DNA of 64,000 nucleotides from Sthenelais limicola (Eukaryota > Annelida > Polychaeta > Phyllodocida > Sigalionidae): the NCBI GenBank assembly GCA_942159475.1, contig OW804098.1:118197374-118261373 (forward strand). The letters are read 5' to 3'. This document shows positions 1-13,400 of the stretch, in pieces. The translations under genes and the position numbers were made by a program. The notes under the pieces are model-generated. The model was not told the DNA's origin. It saw nothing but the letters and a program-made list of their open reading frames with translations, and searched no databases. Positions within the stretch are counted from its first letter, which is position 1. Every line of letters starts with the position of its first letter.

Positions 1-1334
1 GCTATGCGGCCCTAACCGTGCACCCTCAACCTGGGCTCCCGGTGGACGAGCAGAGGTTTGTGAGTCCCTTGGAGCACACGGCTGCTGACCCACTGACATA
101 CCCCTATGCTGACTTGTTTTTGTTGATACACTGTTACAAAAGTTACTATATACTAAAATCTAGCAGATGAAATGTCCTGTTATCAAGCATGGCCAATCTT
201 AACATGTCATTTATTAATATTGGATAGCAAACAGTATTATACAACAACTCAAATTCTGGGAGTAAAAAGAGAAAGTTAGAAGCCTATGGTTAAGACATAA
301 GGCTCCTGTGACCCTGCCCGCCTAGCTCTTAGTTTGGACCGCTTCCACCGCTCTCTGTATAGTGCCGCTCTCAATTTGTGAACTGCCCTATCAGATTGTA
401 GCCAGGCCTAATTGACTTAACATCTAACAAACACCCCTCTAATTGACATTTGGGTAGATGGATTGACCCATATTTCTTTAGCAGAACGAAATTGAAATCT
501 ACTGATAGAATTCATAATTATCTATATCCATGCTAACCAATTCAAAAAATGTTAGTCGCGATTATGAATTTTGTGTGCTGATGGTCCTGGGGGATCAGGA
601 TCAGCCATTTGTTAGTGATATTAGGTTAGACTGACCATACAGCAGGGGGTCAAAAGTCAAGGTCAAATAAAAATAAAGAATTACAAAGTTTAAACCAATT
701 GATTCATTTATCCAGTGGGGAGGGGTGGAGGGGATTATATACAGAGAGAATTGTTACAAGGATTATGCATGTCCACCAAATAATTGGCAGTACCACTGCT
801 ACTACTCCTTGAGCACACTTTTTATAAGTGTATCAGTAGTATGCTTTTGTGGAAAAGGGCAATCAAAGGTGGTATGATAGGCTAGACTAGAGGCTAGACT
901 GTATAGTGGACACGCATTTTCTGCTTGAATCAGTGCGGTGTTTCCACTTCCACTGTATCCCTTCTTCTTTTTTATTTTGCACATATTTCACCAATAATAG
1001 CATATCAACCCCTTTCAAAACAATGCTTCCATTTTGAATAGTCTCAAATAAAGAATTCATTCATTAAAGTTGGAGTATAAAACAAAAAAAAATGAGGACA
1101 GAAGACGGAACATGATTTTTAAATAGAATGATAAAGTAACCTTTCCATTGTTGTTATACTGTTGCATGCTGTGCAAATCCATATATGGGGTAGGACCTTC
1201 CCAGGTTGCATGGAACTTAATTAAAGATTGATTAACAGCCATCAAGGCTTTGCAAAATAACTAGGTATGACTTCAGTTTAAAGTGAGGTTGTACAATGCA
1301 AAATGTATACATACATATGCATACAACATATAGG
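1..1334. other. No recognisable gene (left edge)
   Basis: AT-rich non-coding sequence. The short open frames here lack family motifs and splice context. I see nothing that I can assign. Confidence 0.5.
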
Positions 1335-3359
1335 TGGTCAATTCTATTTTTTTGGCGTCCAGAAGGGTGAAAAATGGCCATTTTTCAAATAGGTCTCATT
1401 AAGAATTGCTTGTTATACCATGAAACTAGATGTTATGAAGGATTTTTGTGCATGAATTGGTAAGGTTATCTCTGGATATTAACTGAGCTACAGGAAATGG
1501 GACAAATGAAGCCCAAAGTAAATATACCGTGCGTATGCCATATGATTTATTTAAATTCTTGACATTTTTTCTAAATATTTCTATACATATTTCAATTTCT
1601 TTTTCGTGATGTGGTAAATAAATATGTATTTATTTGTTTCAAAGTCACAAGTGTTCTATCAAACTAGTTTTAGATAGTAATTATGGACTCGAATCTGGGT
1701 GGTTTTGGGGTGGAGATTATTATATTTAGAGTATATATTACATAATGTGTTTAACTTTAACATATCAATGGCAAATGATTATTGGCTGCTTTATTTTTGT
1801 GGTTGAGAGGGTCTATTGTATATTGTGAAAATCTAGAAGAAATTTACAGGGTTTTTCAATACTTTATAAACTCTTAGCCTAGGCATACGCACGGTATAAC
1901 CAATGAGAAAAGAGAGTGCTTAATAGTTTAATTAAGCTCAAACAGCACTTGGTTTCTTTTATAATAGTGTATAATTCTAAGGGTAACGATTTTAGCATCA
2001 CCCCTATATCTGATACAATTTTCAGTCAAATACAAGAAGTAGATATTTATTTCCAATGGGAATTTATCTTTCATCTAAGGCATACGCATGGTATGCATAT
2101 TCATGCATATGCATGGAACGGGTATATGCGTCTTATTTGAACTTGGCACTATCAAGAAATACTCTAGCTCAACTCATTGATTAGAACTGGTTTTAATAAT
2201 TACAAATTCTGAATAATTCTTGTATTAAAGAGGATGTACCGTGAGTATGCCACCCTATACAAGGTGTGTATATAATGTATCCTACGGAACATACATTAGC
2301 AAGTCAGTACATGTATTCTTATGGGTGACTTGGGTGTCATATTTGGTAATTACGAATATTCTATAAGATTTTTTTCGGTCACATATTGTATTGCCCTGGG
2401 GAATGTTAATGATAATTTATACTAGAGTAAGGTGTTGTTTATTTTTAATCAACCACATTAGATAGAAAAATATACAAGTTATAGAACTTCTGAGTGTCTT
2501 AACTTAAAGCAGCAAGGGGGTCTTATCATTCATTCCTATTTTTTATGTATATGTGAGTTGCAATTGTCTGATATTTCCCAATTATCTAGTAATGGCATAC
2601 GCACGGTATAGGCATACGCATGGCATCCTTCTAATCATCTTGGTAATCATTTTAAATGTGTGTTGGCAACATAAAATCGAGATACCTTATTTATTACCTT
2701 GAGTAAGGGCCCACCTCATGTATACATGTTTAAAGTTAAATATGTTTATTTGCTGAGATATGGCTGTATATATTGCATACGCATGGTATGCTGAAAAGTT
2801 GACTATAGTGTATGTCTCTTTACTATTTCATTGATAAGCAGAAAATGGTGGTGGATTGATGTTTTCTTCTGGTTTCCTTCAAAACTAGAGTAGTTCGTCT
2901 ATCGTATGAATACATATTCACCTAAACAACCTTTGTAATTTAAATAAAATTGTGGGCACAAAGTCTAGGCATACGCACGGTATACCTAGGGTTGACTATT
3001 ACATACCTATCAAAAAGGTACATAAAATATTCAAATAGAAACTCTAAAAACGTCCTATAATACGTAAAAGTATTTTGCCTTGAGAATTATTATAAATTTT
3101 ACCTACATATATGCGTTCATTATGTTCTTTTCACATGGGAAATGTAGGTTTTTATGTGCCTTGTTATAAAAACGACCCATTTTAGGTGGTTTTTTAAAGC
3201 TGGTATTGTCAATATTCATTTTAGACCACCAAAACTAGGGTTCGGATTGTGGCATTTTCAATGGCGGATTTAATGAAGCACATAAATCATGTATAACATC
3301 ACTATTTCCGACAACATCATGCAAAAACCTTATGGACGCCAAAAAAATAGAATTGACCA
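1335..3359. mobile_element. Element A: TIR element studded with GGCATACGCACGGTAT motifs
   Basis: A 2025-bp non-coding element bounded by perfect 27-bp terminal inverted repeats at 1335-1361 and 3333-3359 (outer end TGGTCAATTC, inner end GGCGTCCA). Inside are about nine copies of a GGCATACGCACGGTAT-like motif in both orientations, at about 1524, 1881, 2079, 2104, 2236, 2593, 2611, 2774 and 2967. No open frame over 75 codons lies within, so it is non-autonomous. The flanks share only GG on each side, so no clear target-site duplication can be called. It lies on the minus-strand downstream side of the SLC5 exon at 4832-4668, so it may be intronic. The transposon superfamily is undetermined. Confidence 0.8.
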
Positions 3360-3483
3360 GGTAGTTTAGGAGTTTAGTGTTTCAGGCCTTTCATTATTAA
3401 TTATTTAACTATTGATTTAATTATAACATCATTCATACTAAGTTGAGAATATGATTGGAAAAGGATCTTCTCCCTTCTATTAA

Positions 3484-4322
3484 CCCATTCAAGGTGGGGG
3501 CAGTTTACACATATTTTGCCTGGCTGACAGGGGCCCTTTTCCCCTTTTTTGGGCTTCAGGATGGGTGTTTAACATGAGGATTAGGGATTAAAAACACTTT
3601 AGGAATATTTTCTTCAAAAAATATGTGTCGTATGTACATCGCTTCTTTTTGTATGCTATGAAAATCGTGTGTAACACTACAGAATATATATGAATAAATG
3701 TACAGGACGTTTAGAAAAGATATATTTTGTTTGATATTTTTTTTACCTCATTTTCTTTTCTATTCCTTGTCACACACAATAAACGATTTTATTTGTTTTT
3801 TAGCAACTGTATGGAAGAGATTTTATTCAGAAGTATTTATTGCGGGTTGAATAGAGTTGTATTTTAGCAAATCTGAACATAATTCTTCAGCCAAAGATGT
3901 ACAAAACTCATATAAAGTAATTTTCTTTTCGTTTACATAATTATAAACGATATGGCTATTGATTTTCATAAGTTACAAAGTATACCTTCAGACCAGTCAG
4001 ACCACTCGTTGGCAATGTCCGCCATTATGGTCAGTGTGGTCACTGAATATTTCCAGTGTTTTATAACATAAATGATGACAAAGTTACCTAACTGTCCATG
4101 GAAAAATATTGACAAACTTTTATTTCATATAATTTCCTACATAAGTACTAAATCTCATTCGAATCTGTAGATTTTCAGCTGAGTTATAATATTTTTTGTG
4201 ATTAATGACCCCATGCTGCCTGGAGGCAGCCTCCCGTCCTCCAGGCCACTTATGGCATGCTGCCTCCAGGCAGCCTCCCGTCCACCAGGCCAATTGAAAT
4301 GTCCCGTCCCGTCCCCAATGGG
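3484..4322. mobile_element. piggyBac-type MITE with TTAA target duplication
   Basis: The sequence reads TTAA then CCCATT on the left (TTAA at 3480-3483) and AATGGG then TTAA on the right (TTAA at 4323-4326). TTAA duplication with CCC/GGG termini is the hallmark of piggyBac elements. The 839-bp interior has no transposase frame, so it is non-autonomous. Near the right end it holds two hairpins, GCTGCCT-GG-AGGCAGC and GCTGCCT-CC-AGGCAGC (about 4214 and 4259), each followed by CTCCCGTCC. Confidence 0.75.
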
Positions 4323-4667
4323 TTAAGTGCTATTCTGTCCAGTGTCTTTCAATGTGGCAGACTACTGAGCATGTAATTTTTAGTAGATTTTGGTATAAAA
4401 GTTTTCAAAATTCTCCTCCCATTAGCATGGCTTCTTGTAAATTTGGTTGAGGTTCTCCGCTTTTGAAGCAACATAGAAAGCTATATCAGGAGATGTTTAA
4501 TTCTATTCCCAAAGGAAACACATTCATCTTCACATGTTCTCAACTGACATTAGAATATTTACCTTTGATGTAAATAGTTCTTCTGTAATTATGTAGCCTA
4601 TCGATAAACATGACATTCATGACTGCAAATCATTATACATATATATATACAGAAATTCATTACTCAC

Positions 4668-4832
4668 ATGAGCTTTCCTCCCTATGAATAAGTATTCTTC
4701 ACTTGTATTCCGGGCCTTTTTCTTGTCCATATAAGCAAAATACAGACCAATGAGGAGGGATATTACAATAGACAAGGCAAACACTGTATAATCAACCCAA
4801 TGAAATGAAGGTATATCAGGGAGAGCAGCCAT
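4668..4832 (-). CDS. First coding exon of an SLC5-type sodium/solute cotransporter, copy 1
   Basis: 55 codons from ATG at 4832 to a GTGAGT donor just below 4668. The peptide starts MAALPDIPSFHW, then has a hydrophobic helix (VFALSIVISLLIGLYFAY), then a basic loop and EEYLFIGRKAH. This matches TM1 of SLC5 transporters (sodium-coupled monocarboxylate, multivitamin or iodide carriers), where a short N-terminus leads into TM1 and a (F/L)-x-x-GR(K/Q) turn. I chose this Met because the copy at 63673 starts at the same residue; an in-frame Met 32 codons upstream is in non-conserved sequence. It differs from the other copy at W-V versus W-A and I versus S before GRK. No second exon was found further along the minus strand inside the window, so the gene may continue beyond base 1 or be a duplicate fragment. 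Confidence 0.75.
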
Positions 4833-5008
4833 GACTTTCAGTTGAATCGTCAGGAATACAAATGGTGACCCAGCTTGTTTATGAAATGAGCTCCAAGTAA
4901 AGCTTAGTTGTCTAATAAATGGACTCATCTGGTTTAGTCATGCAGCGTTTTTATTGACATCAGTATCTATGTCATGATGATTTGTCTTCATTCAAACATT
5001 TTTTTGCA

Positions 5009-5141
5009 CAGCAGGGGCCTGTTGCATACTAATAGCCGGGACAAACATTTTCACAGCAGGGGCCTGTTGCATACTAATAGCCAGGACAAACATTTTCACA
5101 GCAGGGGCATGTTGCATACTAACAGCCAGGACAAACATTTT
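5009..5141. repeat. 45-bp tandem repeat, about 3 copies
   Basis: A unit containing GCAGGGGCCTGTTGCATACT starts at 5011, 5056 and 5101, a period of 45 bp, with a few substitutions. It lies upstream (on the minus strand) of the SLC5 copy-1 exon. A related GCCTGTTGCATA segment recurs singly near 6886. Confidence 0.9.
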
Positions 5142-6456
5142 GGATATTAGTACCATCTCGGGGTACAGATTCGCACCTATCCTGAAATATAGAATTGGTC
5201 AGGGGCTTTCAAATGAGATTTGATATCCTTTTCAAATAAGTAGTTTATTGGCCACAAGGGGGCGCTGAAGGTGAATATTTAAGACTTTTAGCCCATAGTT
5301 GGTTCAGATATTATGTGTATCTTGATATATGTATAACATTTGACTCTCACATTTTGGATATTTCTAATTTGGAATATTAATTTGGAATATATCTAAACAT
5401 GCACATTTTTTTGCAGGCTTTTCAGAAAAACAAATTTTGATCTTTATGTTCACTATTCCACCCCCTAGATCCTGTCCCAGTAATAGGACATGGTCTGATG
5501 TTCCTGGGTAAACTGAATTACACAGTTGTTCCAGTGCTCAGGTTCTGCAATCTGCAGAACATGCTTGAAAAACTCCTCATCGAACTCTCAAGTAATTCAG
5601 GAAAGAATTCCTCTATATACTTTTTTCAGCAGGGGGCATGTCTACAATTATTTTCCTAAAATGAACGATACAAGTGCAATAAGTCAACTGAAAGAACGCC
5701 AACCAAAACCCAGCTCAGGGCCCCATAAACACAACACCCATCAATATAGTGGTCACCTGAGTCCTTTTGCTTGGTTTTTTCTTCTGTTCTGACTGATCAA
5801 CTGCCTAGGTCACTTCATGGGTCAACCATGAAAATTACTGGTTGGTTCTTTAAATATTAATGAGGTTTGGCAGGCAAGCGAAACATTGATCAACACAACG
5901 GAAACAGGATTATGTTTCAAGTTCAGAATGGAGGAAAAGGAGGACCTGAATTCATTTATTCTGGCTATTCATAAATACCACAGTCATTCACAATCAAGTC
6001 TGATTGGAGCTCCCTGGCTTACAGTGGTACATGTATACAATGATACATGGAAATGAGGCACGAATCCTTAACTAGCCTTCAGGCTTGAGTCCTGGCCAAA
6101 TCTACTGGCCATGTACTGGCCAAATAACTCTCTCCCCCTTCCCACTTTAATCAGGCTTTGGCCTGCTAGACAACCTTCTCCCACCCCCACCCACCTGTCC
6201 CTCTTCCCTTAGATGACAAATTAGTATCCAGTCAGTTTTGAACTTTGGTTGGTATGAGTGGGCTGTGGTGGTAAATGAATAATTTGCTCCACACCGCTAG
6301 GAAAATATATTATAGTTATAACCATACATTTTGAACCAAATCTTTACAACATGTTAGAGTATCATCGAGATGGTGTGTTCCTTGGATCGTGGGACAAAAC
6401 TTTAGTAACAAGACAGATGACCTAGACATAGATAGTGATGTAAATCTACGTTGCGT
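5142..6456. other. No recognisable gene
   Basis: AT-rich spacer. The 88-codon plus-strand frame at 5526-5792 has no family motifs and I do not call it. Confidence 0.5.
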
Positions 6457-6650
6457 CTTTAGAATTACAGAGAAGAAAGCAAAAACCATACTACATGAAG
6501 CACATCGGTCCACTTATTGACAAGTGGAAAAATATTATATCTCATTTCATAAAAGATCCAGTTAGGAAAAAGTATAATAATTATTGTTGATTTAACTGAA
6601 AGTCATGGCTGCTCTTCCTCATATACCTTCATTTCATCGGGCTGACTATA
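6457..6650 (+). pseudogene. Truncated third copy of SLC5 upstream region and first exon
   Basis: 6457-6604 resembles the segment upstream of the plus-strand SLC5 exon (TTTAGAATTACAG start, then a region with CACATCGGTCCACTT, ending TTTAACTGAAAGTC). ATG at 6605 starts MAALPHIPSFHRADYT, clearly the SLC5 N-terminus. Homology stops at about 6652, where the sequence becomes AT-rich and the frame ends within a dozen codons. The transmembrane helix is missing, so this is a 5-prime truncated relic of a duplication. Confidence 0.75.
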
Positions 6651-9261
6651 CATATAATCAGATATATAAATATATTATATATTAATTGTGCTGTCACGTG
6701 ACCAGAATCATAATGTGTAACTATTTCTATTAGGATAAGTAGGTCAAATGCATTACTTTTCAAGTTGAGGTCAAAGAGATGTTATACATCTATCTGCACA
6801 TTCTCCCCATTCACTAGCGAAAGAACTGGAGTATGTCCAGAGCAGGTGGTGGTGGTGATGGTGATGGTGAGGTGGTGCCTGTTGCATAAGAAATGCTTAC
6901 TTCTTCTTGCTTATATATAATTTCATGAATTGTATGAATTTTATGACTGTCAAAACAAAATGGATGTTACTGAACTGGTCAAAATAGGTCTTGCTATTTA
7001 TCTGTACTGGTCAATTAGTAAAGATCCCAAAGTATGTTGAGAATTCAGTTATTTTTCCTGTAACCTTTATTCCTGCTTGTTCTAGCATGATTTTCTTGAA
7101 GTGATTAATTAATTACTTACTCAATGTAACAAATAAGTAGTGTACCCTACTATTTGAAATACACCCTAGTCGTTAGATGTTCACATTGTTATATATTTAA
7201 AAAACATAACCTATTCCAACCAGGGTAACAGCTGGAAGAATTGTGTTGATAATTATCGACACATAAGCATGTCAACCCATTTGTCATTTCTACTGTAATT
7301 AAACTAAAAACAAATAAAAGACTTTCTATTCTATTCTATGTCTACTATAGGAACAAAACCAGCATTAGGACTGTTTTATGAGGTTACTACTACCATGTTC
7401 TTTGTAGTCTCTTGAAAGTCACATTTGTACATTTGTACATAAGCAATCAAAATTGTATTCAGTGTATCCTTCCCTTTAAAGATGCAAAAACTAACAGAAG
7501 TTCATTATCTCCTCTATCTAATATGGCTTTATTTAATTACTCATGAAAGATTCTTGATTGAGAACCAAGATAGTAATTGTACAAAAATATTGAACATTGT
7601 ATGTCAAACAAAGCTGCAAGGGACGGTCTGGAAGAGCTGTGAAGGTAAATCCTCAGAAGGAGAGGAGTCCTTTTACAGGATATAATGTGTATAATAAAGA
7701 GAGATAAAACTATTATAAACAAACAAACAAATCTTGTATCAGTGTCATTGTGATGCGCTCTGTGCATGTTCACAGAATCGGTGTATACAAATGCTAAATT
7801 TGGTGGAAACAGCACTAGACAAAGGCACAAAATATAATACATATTTGCTCTCATTTTATATATATTTATGATAAACTTAGATAAGTATGAATAGAAATCA
7901 AATAAACAGAGTTATCATATAATTAGAACCACTGGCTACTATAAACAAATGCAGCCAATCAAGTATCAGTTACATCAGTTACACCCAAAAAGCAGGCACT
8001 ATAACAGCTTCTTATAATAGATCATATTATTTTGCTCTAACTCTGGTTAAACCCTTTATTTATTGTATTAATTATTTGATTCTATATGCACCTAAATGAT
8101 ACATATTCGATAGAGATTGAATTGCTTTATCCCAAATTTGCACGCCCCCAAGAACTCACCTTGACCTTGACCTTGACCATTCGTTGATGACCGTTCAATG
8201 ATCTCCACAGCGTTAAAATTTGAACTATTCAGAGGTGCATCCATATATAGACTGCAGGCCGTCCAGGAGTTGTATGAAAAAAACTTTGGATTTTTTTTTG
8301 TTCTTGTTCAAAGTTTTGCAATAAAGTTATTGGGGAAGTAACGTTAATAAAAGTAACTCCCAGAAAGAGAGGCCAAGCCAATTTCACTTCATTCACTTGC
8401 CTTTTTTATTTGAGTTGTTTATGTTTGGTTGCTACCCTGTTAACAACCTGTTATGTTTGCCTATGTTTGCAACAAAAACCTCCACTTGCAAGGTAGTTCT
8501 CAAGGGCTTCATGTACCACCTTCACAAAGAGCATTCCCATAAAAGGAAGCCAAACTAATCACTTGAGAACCTAGCAAGCTAGGGAAGAGAATTTGTGTTT
8601 TTATTTTCCTCATTGAAAGATTCAGATTGACTCAAGCTGCTGATAGAAAGATCTTGGGGCAAAATTAGCAGGCCAAAATAAAATAGGAAGGAAAGCCTAA
8701 ACTACTTCTTGTGTTCATTATTATAAGTAATATTTACTGCAGTGGGAGGCTATTCGATGATTACAGTCTGATTATCCTCCGGACAATAATGAAATTTGAG
8801 GATAATAATAATATTGATCCTTATCAGTAACCCTAAATTGTTGACGTTTACTTTTTCTGCATATTAAATGAGCCTCATTGAGAAGTCTGGAAAAGCGTAT
8901 AGATCTGTCCTCTTTTTGGCTTCAGGTTAATTCCACTCAATCTAACATTGCTGTTTATCATGGGGAAATTTCTGCATGCTTTGTTTCTGAATCATGGTTA
9001 GTTGTCCCACAGTTAAAGGCTATAAGAACATAGCTGTACAAGGATTGGTTTCCTGTTATTTATGTTTAGTCAACAGTCCAGAAGCTATAACAACATAAGG
9101 CAGAAACTAACAAGATTAATAAGCCCCATTTCGGGTGTGTTGTTTGTGTGTAATCCCCTGGCAAACCAAACAGTGTCCCAGCAGCCCCTTAGTCATTAGT
9201 CCTTCATTATTGTTTCACTCATGAATAAACTAACCCTAGAAACTGATTTCAAGAAACACAT
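6651..9261. other. Intergenic sequence without recognisable gene
   Basis: No supported exon. It contains a GGT/GAT-rich stretch at about 6846-6880 and a triple TTGACC array at 8158-8180, listed separately. The 105-codon minus frame at 7537-7854 shows no family motifs. Confidence 0.5.
8158..8180. promoter_or_regulatory. Tandem nuclear-receptor half-sites (AAGGTCA x3)
   Basis: ACCTTGACCTTGACCTTGACC on this strand reads as consecutive TCAAGGTCA half-sites on the other. Extended half-sites of this type are bound by monomeric orphan receptors (SF-1/ERR type). It lies about 1.1 kb past the 3-prime end of the sulfotransferase. Function is inferred from sequence only; chance occurrence is possible. 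Confidence 0.3.
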
Positions 9262-9980
9262 CTAGGTCTTATTCATAGGAAAGAAAAGTCCGGCAGCCTC
9301 AGTAGTCGACTTGACGTATTCATCTGCAATTCTTTCCTGCTCTTTAGTAAACAGATTCTTCCAGTCTCCAACTATTCCCTTTCTATAGAAATTAGAAACT
9401 GATGGCACCATAGTGCTTGGATTCACTCTCATGTTGTCTATCCTTGTGTGCTCCACTATCTTCACTACATCCTCATCAGTCAGGTCTTTCTCCAGGAATG
9501 CAGCCAACCTTCTCACCTCTCTACCAATATCTTCTTTCATCTCTTCATATTTAACAATGAGGACATTTTCCTGCTGTCTCATCTGCCAACATTCCAAATT
9601 CATCTCAGCCCAATCTCCAAAATACATTTGCTTCCTCTCAAAAAGTTTAAAAAACTCATTCCAAGACCCACCAGAGACCTTTAACTGGGGTACGTCTGTG
9701 AGGTGATGGTAACTTGCGGTGAGATAATCCTTGAAGTTCCTCATCAGGGCCACCAATTTGAATTTCTTCAAATTCAGTTCTTTCTCATAGTACCTGGCTG
9801 GGACATGAGTCTTCAATACACGGGGATGAGCCGCCTTCATGGCTAAATCCAGGGAAAAGCCTTTCCTTTTGAAATCATGCTCCAGCAAAGGTATGCGGAA
9901 AGTGCTAGAGATTTCTGAGGCTTTTTCAACATTAACATGATTCATAATAAGCCAGACTATCTCTTGCATCCATGTACTTC
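9262..9980 (-). CDS. Cytosolic sulfotransferase (SULT family), large last coding exon
   Basis: This exon encodes about 240 residues of a PAPS-dependent sulfotransferase, which moves sulfate to hydroxyl or amine acceptors in the cytosol. It begins right after an AG acceptor (9982-9981) with the second base of a Gly codon, reads STWMQEIVWLI (end of the 5-prime PAPS loop), then KTHVP (catalytic His, about residue 125 of the joined protein), LMRNFKDYLTASYHH (Arg and Ser of the 3-prime-phosphate site), and the signature RKGIVGDWKN (266-275). It stops at TAG 9264-9262 after FFPMNKT. Family members run about 285-305 residues. The missing N-terminus is at 36070-35872, in matching phase. The ATG at 9969 is not the true start because the P-loop lies upstream of it. 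Confidence 0.93.
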
Positions 9981-10406
9981 CTGGAATAAAAAAAGGAATA
10001 ACATCTTGAATGTAGTCATGACATAATCATATTGGTTTATTATAATTATTCTGAGAGTGTATTTTGATCAATTTGTTTGCCATCTTCTTTATTTTTTTTT
10101 GAATTTTTGACATGATAAGCGTAATTAATAATTGACAGAATTGTGTTCATTGCCAAGTTTGAGTTCATTGCACTTTAGTATCTCTTTTTAATTAGTTGTG
10201 CTTATCAATTTGTATTTGTTTCCTTCTATTTTTTGTTTTTGCGACATCCTTTTATTTCTTACACATAATCAGTTGGCGCACGTTACATCTAGGATAAACT
10301 TTACAAAAAGAATCATTTCTCCCAAATAGGAGACTATACCTGGGTAACCTTGGCTACAGGATTCATTATGGGAGCTTTTTATTACTCTAATTTGACAAGC
10401 CAGATT

Positions 10407-13400
10407 TTACCTCTTCAGTTTGTCTAAAACCTGTCTTTCTGCGATATCGTCCAGGAGATGTATCCATGTTTTTCTTTCCTCTCTTTTTTTCTCACTTTCA
10501 CCTATGTTTATTCTTACTAGCGTGGCTCTCATTCTCAATTCGTACATAACCATTAACATGCTCATGTCACCGTTGTGGAACAGCTTCTGTCTGTGTATGT
10601 ATGCCTTGATCTGGAGGAAGATCCAGTTAATTATTTTCGACTGTGGGTTTATTTCTTCTATTCCAAAAAGGATTTCTCTAGGGTCAAGAATAACTCTATT
10701 CCTCCTTCTACATACAATTTGTTCGCCGTTTTTTTTTTTTATTAATATATTCAAGCTCTGTTATCCATTCGAGGATTGATATCCAGATTCTTTTTGTTTT
10801 AATGCAGTTTACAAAAAAATGAGTGATAGTGTCAACCTCAGGACATTGATTACAGTGCGGTTCATCTTTAACATCGATATCTTTTAGAAGCTTGTTAGTT
10901 GTTATCGCTCCATGTAGAATTTTATACTGCAGAACTTGCAGATCTTGTCTCTGTAGTACTTTTATATGGTATCCTGAAAATTTTGTTCCACCTAATTTCT
11001 TCGAACTGATCTTCATTTAAATTTAATAGACCCTTCCATTTCAGGAACTTCTCCCATTTTGGCTTCCTTTTTTCGATTAACAGTTGATATATGACTTTCG
11101 ACGGGCAGTCTTTTAATCTTAACATTTTTTCCCTGATTTTAAAATCAACAGAACCGTTACATAGGTGAGGTTCCTCCTCCTTCAACTTACTTTTCCATTC
11201 ATTTGGAATGGCATTTCTCAACGCTTTTAGCTCGTAGCAGGATGGTCTAAAATTAAAAGCCTCCATAAAATTCTTAGTCGACATGAGAGAGCCATCTTCA
11301 TTCACGATATCACCCACTACAATTATGCCCTGGTCTATCCAGTGCTGCCACCTTAACAAGTTACCTTTGTGTTTGATACTCTTGTTGGTCCACAACCTCT
11401 CTTTTCTGATCTGGTTTACAGTCGATGGTGAATTCTTATAATAACAATCATTCCACGTTTTAAAAAGCTTTTGATAGAAGACATTTAGGTGGTAGCTAGG
11501 TTTGAATCTTGCTAGAAATATTTCTTCTTTAGGTCTACCGTGGAAGGCTTCCACTACATCGAACCAATTGTTTCTACCCGAATAAAGAATTCTTTCCACC
11601 CATTTGACTCTGTTGGTCTCGCACACCTCTCCCAGCAGCCTTAGACCCATGCCTCCCCATGCCTCCCATGCGTTAAAAAGTCAGCACTGATTCTATTAGA
11701 ACCGTTTTTCCACACAAATTTCAATATGATGTTGTTCACCTGTTTAACCACATTTTGATCTAAATATATACATGACAAGGTATGTAAGAAAACCGGTAGT
11801 AAGAAGGTGTTGCACACAATAATTCTCCCTATAAGGGTTAGGAAGCGATTGTTCCACTCATTTAGTGTTCTTTTTACTTTCTCTATTAGACTCTCTGTGT
11901 TAATTTTAACCAGTTTGGCTTCATCTCTGGAATAAAGAAGGGTTATTCTGAGGGTTTTCATCTGACCTCCCCAATTAATCTGTAACAATTCCCTGTTAGT
12001 AAGTGAGATTTCCCCGACTAATAGGCCATTGGATTTGGAGGGGTTTAGTTTAAGCCCTGAGGCGGATCCAAATCTATTAATCATTCTTATAATATTTAGC
12101 AAGGAGAATTCATTTGCACATGTGACAGTGATGTCATCCGCGAACTGGACTAATTTTGCTTCGTTTTTTCCTAAAATTATACCCTCTATGTTTTGGTTGT
12201 TTCTTATCTGGTCTGCCAGTTTTTCGTTGACCAGCAGGAATAGAGAGGATGATATGGGGTCCCCTTGTTATACCCCCCGTTTAATCTGGAACCATCCCGA
12301 GGTGTTACCGTTATTACAGAATGTGGCTTTTGAATCCTTGAACAGGGCCATAATCCAGCTAATAAATTTGAGATCCATGCCATCAGCTATTAGGGAATTT
12401 CTTAAGAATGACCAACTAACTGAATCGTAAGCTTTTACGAAATCCAAAGAAGCTATGATCCCCTCCTGCTCTCTTTCTTCTAAGAGTGAAATAATATCGT
12501 CCACTTTTCTGATCGCAGTCCCTATGTATCTTCCCTTAAGAAACCCAAACTGATCATCTCCAATTACACTTGGAAGAACTGCATCTTGGGAGAAATCATC
12601 TTATAGTCCACATTGAGAAGAGTTATCGGTCTATAATTTTTTATGAAGACAGGATTTGTGCCCTTCTTAGGAATCACACTAATGACGCCCCTTTTCTGAT
12701 TCTCAGTCATTTCTCCGCTTTCTAAACGCTCATGCATCATATTCATGAATCTTTCTTTGACTGCATACCAGAATTTTTGGTAGAAATCTACCGTAAACCC
12801 ACTGCACCCTGGGGATTTGTTTTTCTTCATTGCTTTAAGATTTTTTTCTACCTCTTCTTCAGAGATTTTTTCCCTAAGAAACCCATTATCCCCTTCGTCG
12901 AAACGAGTTCGGTTGGGATTACTTAAAAATTCTTCCGCTGCCTTGCTATCAGAGAACTGTTCTTCGTAGAGATCTTTATAAAACTCACCTCCTTCTTTCA
13001 GGATTTGCTTAGGGTCCGTGGACAGGTTCCCTTTGATGTTCAACAGTGTAATAGATTTTTGTTCCCGCCCTATACTTTTCCAGACTGCAGAAATATTTAC
13101 TTGGCTTTTCGCCATCCTTCACCCATTTAGCTCTAGACCTTATGAGGGATCCCTCTGCTAATTTCTTCTATCAACTCCACTCGGTTGTGTCTCTCCTCTA
13201 CAGTTAGTCTTCTCTTTTCATCTAATATACTTATTTTCCCCCTAGCTATTTCTTCGGCTTTCCTTCCTCATTTCGCTTTTTTACTACATATGCTAATCGC
13301 TAGCTCCCTTATATTCAACTTTAAGAATTCCCAGGTTAGTTTAGGGCTTACATTTGGGTCAATCTCTTTGTCACATAGCTCTTCTATACCTTGAGCAAAC

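Noticed and set aside
9262..9969. Sulfotransferase starting at the Met at 9969
   Set aside because: The PAPS loop would be missing; the reading continues upstream to an AG acceptor and fits the exon at 36070-35872.
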